A stretch of 64,000 bases of DNA from Patella vulgata. Lineage: Eukaryota; Mollusca; Gastropoda; Patellidae. The position numbers and the translations under genes were made by a program. The notes below the pieces were generated by a model. The model worked only from the letters and a program-made list of their open reading frames with translations, searched no databases and was not told where the DNA came from. Location of the stretch: assembly GCF_932274485.2 (NCBI RefSeq), contig NC_065882.2, forward strand, positions 39,278,593 through 39,342,592. Reading direction: 5' to 3'. Below, one piece after another: positions 13,062 to 26,340 of the stretch. The first letter of the stretch is position 1, and the number at the start of each line of letters is the position of its first letter.

Positions 13062-14938
13062 TCTTATTATTATTATTATTAGGGTTTCACACTGCGAAGC
13101 TTGTGTGAAACACTATTGTTTTTGTTAAAATTATTATTCTTATTATTATTATTATTCTTCTTTTGTTTTGAGTAGATCTCAGCAACTGATTGTCGGATCG
13201 TTACGATTTCTTCAGTTTTACTGAAAAAGTGGGTGTGACTTAGAGGATAAAGCTATTTTGAACGTTCTGCGACAATGCGAAATGTCCGAAATCACCGAAG
13301 CTATCGTTTTTAGAAATATTGCAGTAATTTTAACAATAATCATTGGATTTTAACTTTCGATGCATTTTGGCATAGCCGGAGACGGGGCACATAGCTACGC
13401 TACTTTTGATTTTTGATTTTCGGCAAATCTTCGCAGATATTAGGCGCTAAATTTAGAAAATTTAAATTTTTACAAAAAACTTTTTTATTTATGAATATTT
13501 TTTAGTCGTGTTTTACACAAATATAACGAGTCCTCTGACTTGGGCAAAAATGTGAAAAATTTTTGTCTCGGTAATTTTCCTTGGCCCCAATTGGCTAATT
13601 CAGTTTTTCAGTCCTAGATTAATTATTTATTGTTCGATTTGTATAAAACAAAGTTCATATGCTCCGTTGTCTCAATTGTCATTTTTTTTGTTACCAATAG
13701 TGTTATCTGTCGGCACCGGAAGTGGCGTAAATTGACAAAAAACTACAATTTTGACAGTTAGGTACCATTTTTCGAAAGCAAATATTATTTTTTTCAAATC
13801 TGGTATAACTGAAATTGTGCGCCCTTTAAAGGCGCACAAAATGTTGGAACCAGTTTTTTTAATTTCGATTCCGTTTTCGGGCTATTTCGATTAAAAGGTG
13901 AAAAAAGGTGTAAAATTAAGCTATTTACAACCCATCCAGCGTTTTCATATTTTAAAATATTACTTCGTAACTTTCATAAACTCGTAGCAATAATCTATAC
14001 GGAGAGAATGTATGTGAAAATTAATTTGTAATATGCGCAGTTGCCGAGAAATGGGCAATTTTGCATGAGTCACTTTTTACGCTAGTTTGCCTGTAAAAGA
14101 GTCAATTATTATTCGATTTTCATAAAAGTGACACCATTTGATGTGTAATGTCAATTTTAACTAGGTCAAACCAATTTAACATTTTCAATATCACCGGAAA
14201 TGACGTAATTTGGGCAAAAATTGTATTTATAGCCTTCGAAACCAGTAATTTATTCAAATGAGTCATATTTGTTATTTGTTTAAAATTTTGATATTTGATT
14301 CAAATGAACTAATACAATGAACCCTTACGATCATATAGATATCACAAAATGGTTTCTAACTTGTTCAGTTGCGGAGAAATAGGCAATTTTCAACAGGTCA
14401 CTTTTTAAGGTTTTTTGTCAATAAAAGTGTCAATTATTATTCGATTTTCATGAAATTTTCATTGTGTGATACCTAATGCCATTTACGATTTCATACAAGT
14501 AATTTAAGATTTTCATTATCACCGGAAGTAACGTCATTTTGGCAAAAACTGTATTTTTAGCCTTCAAAACAGATATTTTATTCAAATGAATCAGATTTGT
14601 AATGTTTTTAAAATTATGATATTTGATTCCAATCAACAAATAGAATGAACTCATTCGATCATACAGATACCTCAAAATGGTTTCTAACTTGTACGGTTGC
14701 AGAGAAATAGGCGATTTTCTACAAGTCATTTTTCAAGGTTTTTGGTCTATAAAGGTGGCAACTATTATAGGATTTACATAAAATTTTCACCATGTGATGA
14801 TGCTATTTCTGATTTCATAAACCAATTTAACATTTTCATTATCACCGGAAGTAATGTAATTTTGGTACCGGAAGTGACATAAGTTCAAGGGTAACGTGGC
14901 ACCGGTGAAACCCGTCATTACTGCTTCGCAGTTCTAGT
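13062..14938 (+). repeat. Array unit U7, type A, 113-bp deletion variant with one 5' end
   Basis: Has one 5'-end segment of the rarer sequence form (CTGCGAAGC rather than CTGCGTAGC). The body is the deletion haplotype and shares many single-base variants with U2, such as GTTGGAACCAG and ATACCTAATGCC. Confidence 0.9.
13081..13136 (+). repeat. Single 5'-end segment before U7 (GAAGC form)
   Basis: Carries CTGCGAAGCTTG instead of CTGCGTAGCTTG. The same form recurs only at 28254. CTGCGAAGC also mirrors the GCTTCGCAG of the 3' hairpin, which lengthens the 5'/3' complementarity. Confidence 0.88.
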
Positions 14939-16835
14939 TCTTCTTTTGTTTTGAGTAGATCTCAGCAACTGATTGTCGGATCGTTACGATTTCTTCGGTT
15001 TTATCGGAAAAGTGGGTGTGACTTAGAGGATAAAGCTATTTTGAACGTTCTGCGACAATGCGAAATGTCCGAAATCACCGAAGCTATCGTTTTTAGAAAT
15101 ATTGCAGTAATTTTAACAATAATCATTGGATTTTAACTTTCGATGCATTTTGGCATAGCCGGAGACGGGGCACATAGCTACGCTACTTTTGATTTTTTAT
15201 TTTCGGCAAATCTTCGCAGATATTAGGCGCTAAATTTAGAAAATTTAAATTTTTACAAAAAACTTTTTTATTTATGAATATTTTTTAATCGTGTTTTACA
15301 CAAATATAACGAGTCCTCTGACTTGGGCAAAAATGTGAAAAATTTTTGTCTCGGTAATTTTCCTTGGCCCCCATTGGCTAATTCAGTTTTTCAGTCCTAG
15401 ATTAATTATTTATTGTTCGATTTGTATAAAACAAAGTTCATATGCCCCGTTGTCTCAATTGTCATTTTTTTTGTTACCAATAGTGTTATCTGTCGGCACC
15501 GGAAGTGGCGTAAATTGACAAAAAACTACAATTTTGACAGTTAGGTACCATTTTTCGAAAGCAAATATTATTTTTTTCAAATCTGGTATAACTGAAATTG
15601 TGCGCCTTTTAAAGGCGCACAAAATGTTGGGACCATGTTTTTTAATTTCGATTCCGTTTTCGGGCTATTTCGATTAAAAGGTGAAAAAAGGTGTAAAATT
15701 AAGCTATTTACAACCCATCCAGCGTTTTCATATTTTAAAATATTACTTCGTAACTTTCATAAACTCGTAGCAATAATCTATACGGAGAGAATGTATGTGA
15801 AAATTAATTTGTAATATGCGCAGTTGCCGAGAAATGGGCAATTTTGCATGAGTCACTTTTTACGCTAGTTTGCCTGTAAAAGAGTCAATTATTATTCGAT
15901 TTTCATAAAAGTGACACCATTTGATGTGTAATGTCAATTTTAACTAGGTCAAACCAATTTAACATTTTCAATATCACCGGAAATGACGTAATTTGGGCAA
16001 AAATTGTATTTATAGCCTTCGAAACCAGTAATTTATTCAAATGAGTCATATTTGTTATTTGTTTAAAATTTTGATATTTGATTCAAATCAACTAATACAA
16101 TGAACCCTTACGATCATATAGATATCACAAAATGGTTTCTAACTTGTTCAGTTGCGGAGAAATAGGCAATTTTCAACAGGTCACTTTTTAAGGTTTTTTT
16201 GTCAATAAAAGTGTCAATTATTATTCGATTTTCATGAAATTTTCACTGTGTGATACATAATGCCATTTACGATTTCATACAAGTAATTTAAGATTTTCAT
16301 TATCACCGGAAGTAACGTCATTTTGGCAAAAACTGTATTTTTAGCCTTCAAAACAGATATTTTATTCAAATGAATCAGATTTGTAATGTTTTTAAAATTA
16401 TGATATTTGATTCCAATCAACAAATAGAATGAACTCATTCGATCATACAGATACCTCAAAATGGTTTCTAACTTGTACGGTTGCAGAGAAATAGGCGATT
16501 TTCTACAAGTCATTTTTCAAGGTTTTTGGTCTATAAAGGTGGCAATTATTATAGGATTTACATAAAATTTTCAACATGTGATGATGCTATTTCTGATTTC
16601 ATCAACCAATTTAACATTTTCATTATCACTGGAAGTAATGTAATTTTGACAGGATCACTGACATGTAGCAAATGAATTGGTTGCTGGATTTGGTTGTTTC
16701 TGTGTCCATTTTATTTCATGTGTGCAATGCTTATGTGGAAACCTGTTTAACGGTTTCATTGGTACCGGAAGTGACATAAGTTCAAGGGTAACGTGGCACC
16801 GGTGAAACCCGTCATTACTGCTTCGCAGTTCTAGT
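14939..16835 (+). repeat. Array unit U8, type A
   Basis: Direct junction. Shares a private set of variants with U9 (GATTTTTTATTTTCGG, TCACTGGAAGTAATG, AATTGGTTGC), and partly with U18 some 20 kb away. This marks a duplicated haplotype. Confidence 0.9.
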
Positions 16836-18750
16836 TCTTATTATTATTATTATTATTCTTTTGTTTTGAGTAGATCTCAGCAACTGATTGTCGGATCGTT
16901 ACGATTTCTTCAGTTTTACTGAAAAAGTGGGTGTGACTTAGAGGATAAAGCTATTTTGAACGTTCTGCGACAATGCGAAATGTCCGAAATCACCGAAGCT
17001 ATCGTTTTTAGAAATATTGCAGTAATTTTAACAATAATCATTGGATTTTAACTTTCGATGCATTTTGGCATAGCCGGAGACGGGGCACATAGCTACGCTA
17101 CTTTTGATTTTTTATTTTCGGCAAATCTTCGCAGATATTAGGCGCTAAATTTAGAAAATTTAAATTTTTACAAAAAACTTTTTTATTTATGAATATTTTT
17201 TAATCGTGTTTTACACAAATATAACGAGTCCTCTGACTTGGGCAAAAATGTGAAAAATTTTTGTCTCGGTAATTTTCCTTGGCCCCCATTGGCTAATTCA
17301 GTTTTTCAGTCCTAGATTAATTATTTATTGTTCGATTTGTATAAAACAAAGTTCATATGCCCCGTTGTCTCAATTGTCATTTTTTTTGTTACCAATAGTG
17401 TTATCTGTCGGCACCGGAAGTGGCGTAAATTGACAAAAAACTACAATTTTGACAGTTAGGTACCATTTTTCGAAAGCAAATATTATTTTTTTCAAATCTG
17501 GTATAACTGAAATTGTGCGCCTTTTAAAGGCGCACAAAATGTTGGGACCATGTTTTTTAATTTCGATTCCGTTTTCGGGCTATTTCGATTAAAAGGTGAA
17601 AAAAGGTGTAAAATTAAGCTATTTACAACCCATCCAGCGTTTTCATATTTTAAAATATTACTTCGTAACTTTCATAAACTCGTAGCAATAATCTATACGG
17701 AGAGAATGTATGTGAAAATTAATTTGTAATATGCGCAGTTGCCGAGAAATGGGCAATTTTGCATGAGTCACTTTTTACGCTAGTTTGCCTGTAAAAGAGT
17801 CAATTATTATTCGATTTTCATAAAAGTGACACCATTTGATGTGTAATGTCAATTTTAACTAGGTCAAACCAATTTAACATTTTCAATATCACCGGAAATG
17901 ACGTAATTTGGGCAAAAATTGTATTTATAGCCTTCGAAACCAGTAATTTATTCAAATGAGTCATATTTGTTATTTGTTTAAAATTTTGATATTTGATTCA
18001 AATCAACTAATACAATGAACCCTTACGATCATATAGATATCACAAAATGGTTTCTAACTTGTTCAGTTGCGGAGAAATAGGCAATTTTCAACAGGTCACT
18101 TTTTAAGGTTTTTTTGTCAATAAAAGTGTCAATTATTATTCGATTTTCATGAAATTTTCACTGTGTGATACATAATGCCATTTACGATTTCATACAAGTA
18201 ATTTAAGATTTTCATTATCACCGGAAGTAACGTCATTTTGGCAAAAACTGTATTTTTAGCCTTCAAAACAGATATTTTATTCAAATGAATCAGATTTGTA
18301 ATGTTTTTAAAATTATGATATTTGATTCCAATCAACAAATAGAATGAACTCATTCGATCATACAGATACCTCAAAATGGTTTCTAACTTGTACGGTTGCA
18401 GAGAAATAGGCGATTTTCTACAAGTCATTTTTCAAGGTTTTTGGTCTATAAAGGTGGCAATTATTATAGGATTTACATAAAATTTTCAACATGTGATGAT
18501 GCTATTTCTGATTTCATAAACCAATTTAACATTTTCATTATCACTGGAAGTAATGTAATTTTGACAGGATCACTGACATGTAGCAAATGAATTGGTTGCT
18601 GGATTTGGTTGTTTCTGTGTCCATTTTATTTCATGTGTGCAATGCTTATGTGGAAACCTGTTTAACGGTTTCATTGGTACCGGAAGTGACATAAGTTCAA
18701 GGGTAACGTGGCACCGGTGAAACCCGTCATTACTGCTTCGCAGTTCTAGT
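16836..18750 (+). repeat. Array unit U9, type A
   Basis: Near-duplicate of U8 at exactly 1915 bp offset, but it begins with the CAGTTTTACTGAAAAAG variant of U2, U7 and U10. Its first part and the remainder therefore have different nearest relatives. Confidence 0.9.
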
Positions 18751-20551
18751 TCTTATTATTATTATTATTATTCTTTTGTTTTGAGTAGATCTCAGCAACT
18801 GATTGTCGGATCGTTACGATTTCTTCAGTTTTACTGAAAAAGTGGGTGTGACTTAGAGGATAAAGCTATTTTGAACGTTCTGCGACAATGCGAAATGTCC
18901 GAAATCACCGAAGCTATCGTTTTTAGAAATATTGCAGTAATTTTAACAATAATCATTGGATTTTAACTTTCGATGCATTTTGGCATAGCCGGAGACGGGG
19001 CACATAGCTACGCTACTTTTGATTTTTGATTTTCGGCAAATCTTCGCAGATATTAGGCGCTAAATTTAGAAAATTTAAATTTTTACAAAAAACTTTTTTA
19101 TTTATGAATATTTTTTAGTCGTGTTTTACACAAATATAACGAGTCCTCTGACTTGGGCAAAAATGTGAAAAATTTTTGTCTCGGTAATTTTCCTTGGCCC
19201 CAATTGGCTAATTCAGTTTTTCAGTCCTAGATTAATTATTTATTGTTCGATTTGTATAAAACAAAGTTCATATGCTCCGTTGTCTCAATTGTCATTTTTT
19301 TTGTTACCAATAGTGTTATCTGTCGGCACCGGAAGTGGCGTAAATTGACAAAAAACTACAATTTTGACAGTTAGGTACCATTTTTCGAAAGCAAATATTA
19401 TTTTTTTCAAATCTGGTATAACTGAAATTGTGCGCCCTTTAAAGGCGCACAAAATGTTGGGACCAGTTTTTTTAATTTCGATTCCGTTTTCGGGCTATTT
19501 CGATTAAAAGGTGAAAAAAGGTGTAAAATTAAGCTATTTACAACCCATCCAGCGTTTTCATATATTAAAATATTACTTCGTAACTTTCATAAACTCGTAG
19601 CAATAATCTATACGGAGAGAATGTATGTGAAAATTAATTTGTAATATGCGCAGTTGCCGAGAAATGGGCAATTTTGCATGAGTCACTTTTTACGCTAGTT
19701 TGCCTGTAAAAGAGTCAATTATTATTCGATTTTCATAAAAGTGACACCATTTGATGTGTAATGTCAATTTTAACTAGGTCAAACCAATTTAACATTTTCA
19801 ATATCACCGGAAATGACGTAATTTGGGCAAAAATTGTATTTATAGCCTTCGAAACCAGTAATTTATTCAAATGAGTCATATTTGTTATTTGTTTAAAATT
19901 TTGATATTTGATTCAAATGAACTAATACAATGAACCCTTACGATCATATAGATATCACAAAATGGTTTCTAACTTGTTCAGTTGCGGAGAAATAGGCAAT
20001 TTTCAACAGGTCACTTTTTAAGGTTTTTTGTCAATAAAAGTGTCAATTATTATTCGATTTTCATGAAATTTTCATTGTGTGATACCTATTGCCATTTACG
20101 ATTTCATACAAGTAATTTAAGATTTTCATTATCACCGGAAGTAACGTCATTTTGGCAAAAACTGTATTTTTAGCCTTCAAAACAGATATTTTATTCGAAT
20201 GAATCAGATTTTTAATGTTTTTAAAATTATGATATTTGATTCCAATCAACAAATAGAATGAACTCATTCGATCATACAGATACCTCAAAATGGTTTCTAA
20301 CTTGTACGGTTGCAGAGAAATAGGCGATTTTCTACAAGTCATTTTTCAAGGTTTTTGGTCTATAAAGGTGGCAACTATTATAGGATTTACATAAAATTTT
20401 CACCATGTGATGATGCTATTTCTGATTTCATAAACCAATTTAACATTTTCATTATCACCGGAAGTAATGTAATTTTGGTACCGGAAGTGACATAAGTTCA
20501 AGGGTAACGTGGCACCGGTGAAACCCGTCATTACTGCTTCGCAGTTCTAGT
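18751..20551 (+). repeat. Array unit U10, type A, 113-bp deletion variant
   Basis: Third copy with the same 113-bp deletion and TTG junction as U2 and U7. Private changes include TATATTAAAATA near 19560 and TTTTTAATG near 20210. Confidence 0.9.
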
Positions 20552-22536
20552 TCTTATTATTATTATTAGGGTTTCACACTGCGTAGCTTGTGTGAAACAC
20601 TATTGTTTTTGTTAAAATTATTATTCTTATTATTATTATTCTTCTTTTGTTTTGAGTAGATCTCAGCAACTGATTGTCGGATCGTTACGATTTCTTCGGT
20701 TTTATCGGAAAAGTGGGTGTGACTTAGAGGATAAAGCTATTTTGAACGTTCTGCGACAATGCGAAATGTCCGAAATCACCGAAGCTATCGTTTTTGGAAA
20801 TATTGCAGTAATTTTAACAATAATCATTGGATTTTAACTTTCGATGCATTTTGGCATAGCCGGAGACGGGGCACATAGCTACGCTACTTTTGATTTTTGA
20901 TTTTCGGCAAATCTTCGCAGATATTAGGCGCTAAATTTAGAAAATTTAAATTTTTACAAAAAACTTTTTTATTTATGAATATTTTTTAGTCGTGTTTTAC
21001 ACAAATATAACGAGTCCTCTGACTTGGGCAAAAATGTGAAAAATTTTTGTCTCGGTAATTTTCCTTGGCCCCAATTGGCTAATTCAGTTTTTCAGTCCTA
21101 GATTAATTATTTATTGTTCGATTTGTATAAAACAAAGTTCATATGCTCCGTTGTCTCAATTGTCATTTTTTTTGTTACCAATAGTGTTATCTGTCGGCAC
21201 CGGAAGTGGCGTAAATTGACAAAAAACTACAATTTTGACAGTTAGGTACCATTTTTCGAAAGCAAATATTATTGTTTTCAAATCTGGTATAACTGAAATT
21301 GTGCGCCCTTTAAAGGCGCACAAAATGTTGGGACCAGTTTTTTTAATTTCGATTCCGTTTTCGGGCTATTTAGATTAAAAGGTGAAAAAAGGTGTAAAAT
21401 TAAGCTATTTACAACCCATCCAGCGTTTTCATATTTTAAAATATTACTTCGTAACTTTCTTAAACTCGTAGCAATAATCTATACGGAGAGAATGTATGTG
21501 AAAATTAATTTGTAATATGCGCAGTTGCCGAGAAATGGGCAATTTTGCATGAGTCACTTTTTACGCTAGTTTGCCTGTAAAAGAATCAATTATTATTCGA
21601 TTTTCATAAAAGTGACACCATTTGATGTGTAATGTCAATTTTAACTAGGTCAAACCAATTTAACATTTTCAATATCACCGGAAATGACGTAATTTGGGCA
21701 AAAATTGTATTTATAGCCTTCGAAACCAGTAATTTATTCAAATGAGTCATATTTGTTATTTGTTTAAAATTTTGATATTTGATTCAAATCAACTAATACA
21801 ATGAACCCTTACGATCATATAGATATCACAAAATGGTTTCTAACTTGTTCAGTTGCGGAGAAATAGGCAATTTTCAACAGGTCACTTTTTAAGGTTTTTT
21901 TGTCAATAAAAGTGTCAATTATTATTCGATTTTCATGAAATTTTCACTGTGTGATACATAATGCCATTTACGATATCATACAAGTAATTTAAGATTTTCA
22001 TTATCACCGGAAGTAACGTCATTTTGGCAAAAACTGTATTTTTAGCCTTCAAAACAGATATTTTATTCAAATGAATCAGATTTGTAATGTTTTTAAAATT
22101 ATGATATTTGATTCCAATCAACAAATAGAATGAACTCATTCGATCATACAGATACCTCAAAATGGTTTCTAACTTGTACGGTTGCAGAGAAATAGGCGAT
22201 TTTCTACAAGTCATTTTTCAAGGTTTTTGGTCTATAAAGGTGGCAATTATTATAGGATTTACATAAAATTTTCACCATGTGATGATGCTATTTCTGATTT
22301 CATAAACCAATTTAACATTTTCATTATCACCGGAAGTAATGTAATTTTGACAGGATCACTGACATGTAGCAAATGAATTGATTGCTGGATTTGGTTGTTT
22401 CTGCGTCCATTTTATTTCATGTGTGCAATGCTTATGTGGAAACCTGTTTAACGGTTTCATTGGTACCGGAAGTGACATAAGTTCAAGGGTAACGTGGCAC
22501 CGGTGAAACCCGTCATTACTGCTTCGCAGTTCTAGT
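20552..22536 (+). repeat. Array unit U11, type A, with one 5' end
   Basis: One 5'-end segment (from 20568) after a CTTATTATTATTATT tract, then a full-length type A body. Confidence 0.9.
20568..20623 (+). repeat. Single 5'-end segment before U11
   Basis: One GTAGC-form copy after a CTTATTATTATTATT tract. Confidence 0.88.
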
Positions 22537-24432
22537 TCTTCTTTTGTTTTGAGTAGATCTCAGCAACTACTTGTCGCATCGTTACGATTTCTTCGGTTTT
22601 ACTGGGAAAGTGGGTGTGACTTAGAGGATAAAGCTATTTTGAACGTTCTGCGACAATGCGAAATGTCCGAAATCACCGAAGTTATCGTTTTTACAAATAT
22701 TGCGGTAATTTTAACAATAATCATGGGATTTTAACTTTCGATACATTTTGGCATAGCTGGGGACAGGGCACATAGCTGCGCTACTTTCGATTTTTGATTT
22801 TCAGCAAAAATTCGAAGATATTAGGCGCCAAATTTCGGAAATTTAAAATTTTACAAAAAACTTTTTTATTGATGAATATTTTTTACTCGTGTTGTGCACA
22901 GAATTAAAGAGTCATCTGACTTGCGCAAAAATGTTAAAATTTTTTGTCTCAGTAATTTTCCTTGGCCTCCATTGGCTAATTCAGTTTTTCAGTCCTAGCT
23001 TAATTTTTTATTGTTCGATTTGTATAAAACAAAGTTCATATGCTTCGTTGTCTCAATTGTCATTTTTTTTATTACCAAAAGTGTTATCTGTCGGCACCGG
23101 AAGTGGCATAATTTTACCAAAAACTACAATTTTGACAGTTAGGTACCATTTTTTGAAAACAAATATTATTTTTTTGAAAAATTATATGACTCAAAGAGTG
23201 TGTCCTTTAAAGGCGCAAAAAATGTCGGAAGCAGTTTTTTTAATTTCTTTTTCATTTTCTAGCAAATTGGATTAAGAGGTGAAAAAAGGCGTAAAATTGA
23301 CCTATTTACAACTCATTCAGGCTTTTCAGATTTCAAAATATTTTTACGTAACTTTTATAAACTTGTAGCTATAATCCATACGAAGAGAATGTATGTGAAA
23401 ATTAGTTTGTAATATAAGCAGTTGCCGAGAAATAGGCAATTTTGCATGAGTCACTTTTCACGTAATTTTGGCTGTAAAAGAATCAATTATTATTCGATTT
23501 TCAATTTTCTTTCGCCATTGGATGCCTAATGCCATAGTGGACTATGTCAAACCATTTTACCCCTTGCGCTGCCACCGGAAATGACGTCATTTGCTCAAAA
23601 CTTAAATTTTAGCCTTCAAAAAACAATATTTTATTCAAATGATTCGTATTTGTTATTTTTTTCAAATTATGATATTTGATTCTATTGATCAAATAGATTG
23701 AACCCATACGATCATACAGATACCACAAAATGGTTTCTAACTTGTACGGTTGCAGAGAAATGGGCGATTTTCCTTAAGTCACTTTTCAAGGTTTTTGGTC
23801 TATAAAAGTGTCAGTTATTATTCGATTTTCATAAAATTTTCACCATATGATATCTTGTGTCATTTATGATTTCATAGAACTAATTTAACATTTTCATTAT
23901 CACCGGAAGTAACGTCATTTTGGCAAAAACTGTATTTTTAGCCTTCAAAACAGATATTTTTTTCAAATGAGTCTTATTTGTATTGTTTTTAAAATTATGA
24001 TATTTGATTCCAATCAGCAAATAGATTGAACCCATACGATCATACAGATACCAGAAAATGGTTTCTAACTTGTACGGTTGCAGAGAAATAGGCGATTTTC
24101 TACAAGTCACTTTTCAAGGTTTTTGGTCTATAAAAGTGGCAATTGTTATTCGATTTACATACAATTTTCACCATGTGATGCCCTATGTCATTTCTGATTT
24201 CATAAAAGTAATTGAACATTTTCATTATCACCGGAAGTACAGTACACTTACATGTAACAAATGTATAAAATGAATTGATATTGCTGGATTTTGTTGATTC
24301 GGCGTCCATTTTATTTGATGTGTGCAATGCTTATGTGGAAACCTGTTTAATGGTTTCATTGGTACGGGAAGTAACATGTTTAGGGTAAAGTGGCACCGGT
24401 GAAACCCGTCATTACTGCATCGCAGTTCTAGT
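22537..24432 (+). repeat. Array unit U12, type B (complete)
   Basis: First complete type B unit. It departs from type A throughout, for example CAACTACTTGTCGCATCG at the start, GACAGGGCAC, a perfect TGACGTCA at 23582-23589, TTGATTCGGCGTCC and the ATC loop in the 3' hairpin. The architecture and termini are unchanged, so it is a subfamily, not a different element. Confidence 0.9.
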
Positions 24433-26340
24433 TCTTATTATTATTATTCTTCTTTTGTTTTGAGTAGATCTCAGCAACTGATTGTCGGATCGTTACGATT
24501 TCTTCGGTTTTAGCGGAAAAGTGGGTGTGACTTAGAGGATAAAGCTATTTTGAACGTTCTGCGACAATGCGAAATGTCCGAAATCACCGAAGCTATCGTT
24601 TTTAGAAATATTGCAGTAATTTTAACAATAATCATTGGATTTTAACTTTCGATGCATTTTGGCATAGCCGGAGACGGGGCACATAGCTACGCTACTTTTG
24701 ATTTTTGATTTTCGGCAAATCTTCGCAGATATTAGGCGCTAAATTTAGAAAATTTAAATTTTTACAAAAAACTTTTTTATTTATGAATATTTTTTAGTCG
24801 TGTTTTACACAAATATAACGAGTCCTCTGACTTGGGCAAAAATGTGAAAAATTTTTGTCTCGGTAATTTTCCTTGGCCCCCATTGGCTAATTCAGTTTTT
24901 CAGTCCTAGATTAATTATTTATTGTTCGATTTGTATAAAACAAAGTTCATATGCTCCGTTGTCTCAATTGTCATTTTTTTGGTTACCAATAGTGTTATCT
25001 GTCGGCACCGGAAGTGGCGTAAATTGACAAAAAACTACAATTTTGACAGTTAGGTACCATTTTTCGAAAGCAAATATTATTTTTTTCAAATCTGGTATAA
25101 CTGAAATTGTGCGCCCTTTAAAGGCGCACAAAATGTTGGGACCAGTTTTTTTAATTTCGATTCCGTTTTCGGGCTATTTCGATTAAAAGGTGAAAAAAGG
25201 TGTAAAATTAAGCTATTTACAACCCATCCAGCGTTTTCATATTTTAAAATATTACTTCATAACTTTCATAAACTCGTAGCAATAATCTATACGAAGAGAA
25301 TGTATTTGAAAATTAATTTGTAATATGCGCAGTTGCCGAGAAATGGGCAATTATGCATGAGTCACTTTTTACGCTAGTTTGCCTGTAAAAGAGTCAATTA
25401 TTATTCGATTTTCATAAAAGTGACACCATTTGATGTGTAATGTCAATTTTAACTAGGTCAAACCAATTTAACATTTTCAATATCACCGGAAATGACGTAA
25501 TTTGGGCAAAAATTGTATTTATAGCCTTCGAAACCAGTAATTTATTCAAATGAGTCATATTTGTTATTTGTTTAAAATTTTGATATTTGATTCAAATCAA
25601 CTAATACAATGAACCCTTACGATCATATAGATATCACAAAATGGTTTCTAACTTGTTCAGTTGCGGAGAAATAGGCAATTTTCAACAGGTCACTTTTTAA
25701 GGTTTTTTGTCAATAAAAGTGTCAATTATTATTCGATTTTCATGAAATTTTCACTGTGTGATACATAATGCCATTTACGATTTCATACAATTAATTTAAG
25801 ATTTTCATTATCACCGGAAGTAACGTCATTTTGGCAAAAACTGTATTTTTAGCCTTCAAAACAGATATTTTATTCGAATGAATCAGATTTGTAATGTTTT
25901 TAAAATTATGATATTTGATTCCAATCAACAAATAGAATGAACTCATTCGATCATACAGATACCTCAAAATGGTTTCTAACTTGTACGGTTGCAGAGAAAT
26001 AGGCGATTTTCTACAAGTCATTTTTCAAGGTTTTTGGTCTATAAAGGTGGCAATTATTATAGGATTTACATAAAATTTTCACCATGTGATGATGCTATTT
26101 CTGATTTCATAAACCAATTTAACATTTTCATTATCACCGGAAGTAATGTAATTTTGACAGGATCACTGACATGTAGCAAATGAATTGATTGCTGGATTTT
26201 GTTGATTCGGCGTCCATTTTATTTGATGTGTGCAATGCTTATGTGGAAACCTGTTTAATGGTTTCATTGGTACGGGAAGTAACATGTTTAGGGTAAAGTG
26301 GCACCGGTGAAACCCGTCATTACTGCATCGCAGTTCTAGT
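24433..26340 (+). repeat. Array unit U13, type A/B chimera
   Basis: Type A from its start to about 26190, then type B to the end (TTGATTCGGCGTCC, TACGGGAAGTAACATG, hairpin loop ATC). The switch lies in or next to the shared stretch ATTGCTGGATTT. The neighbouring U12 is the obvious donor of the 3' end. Confidence 0.88.
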
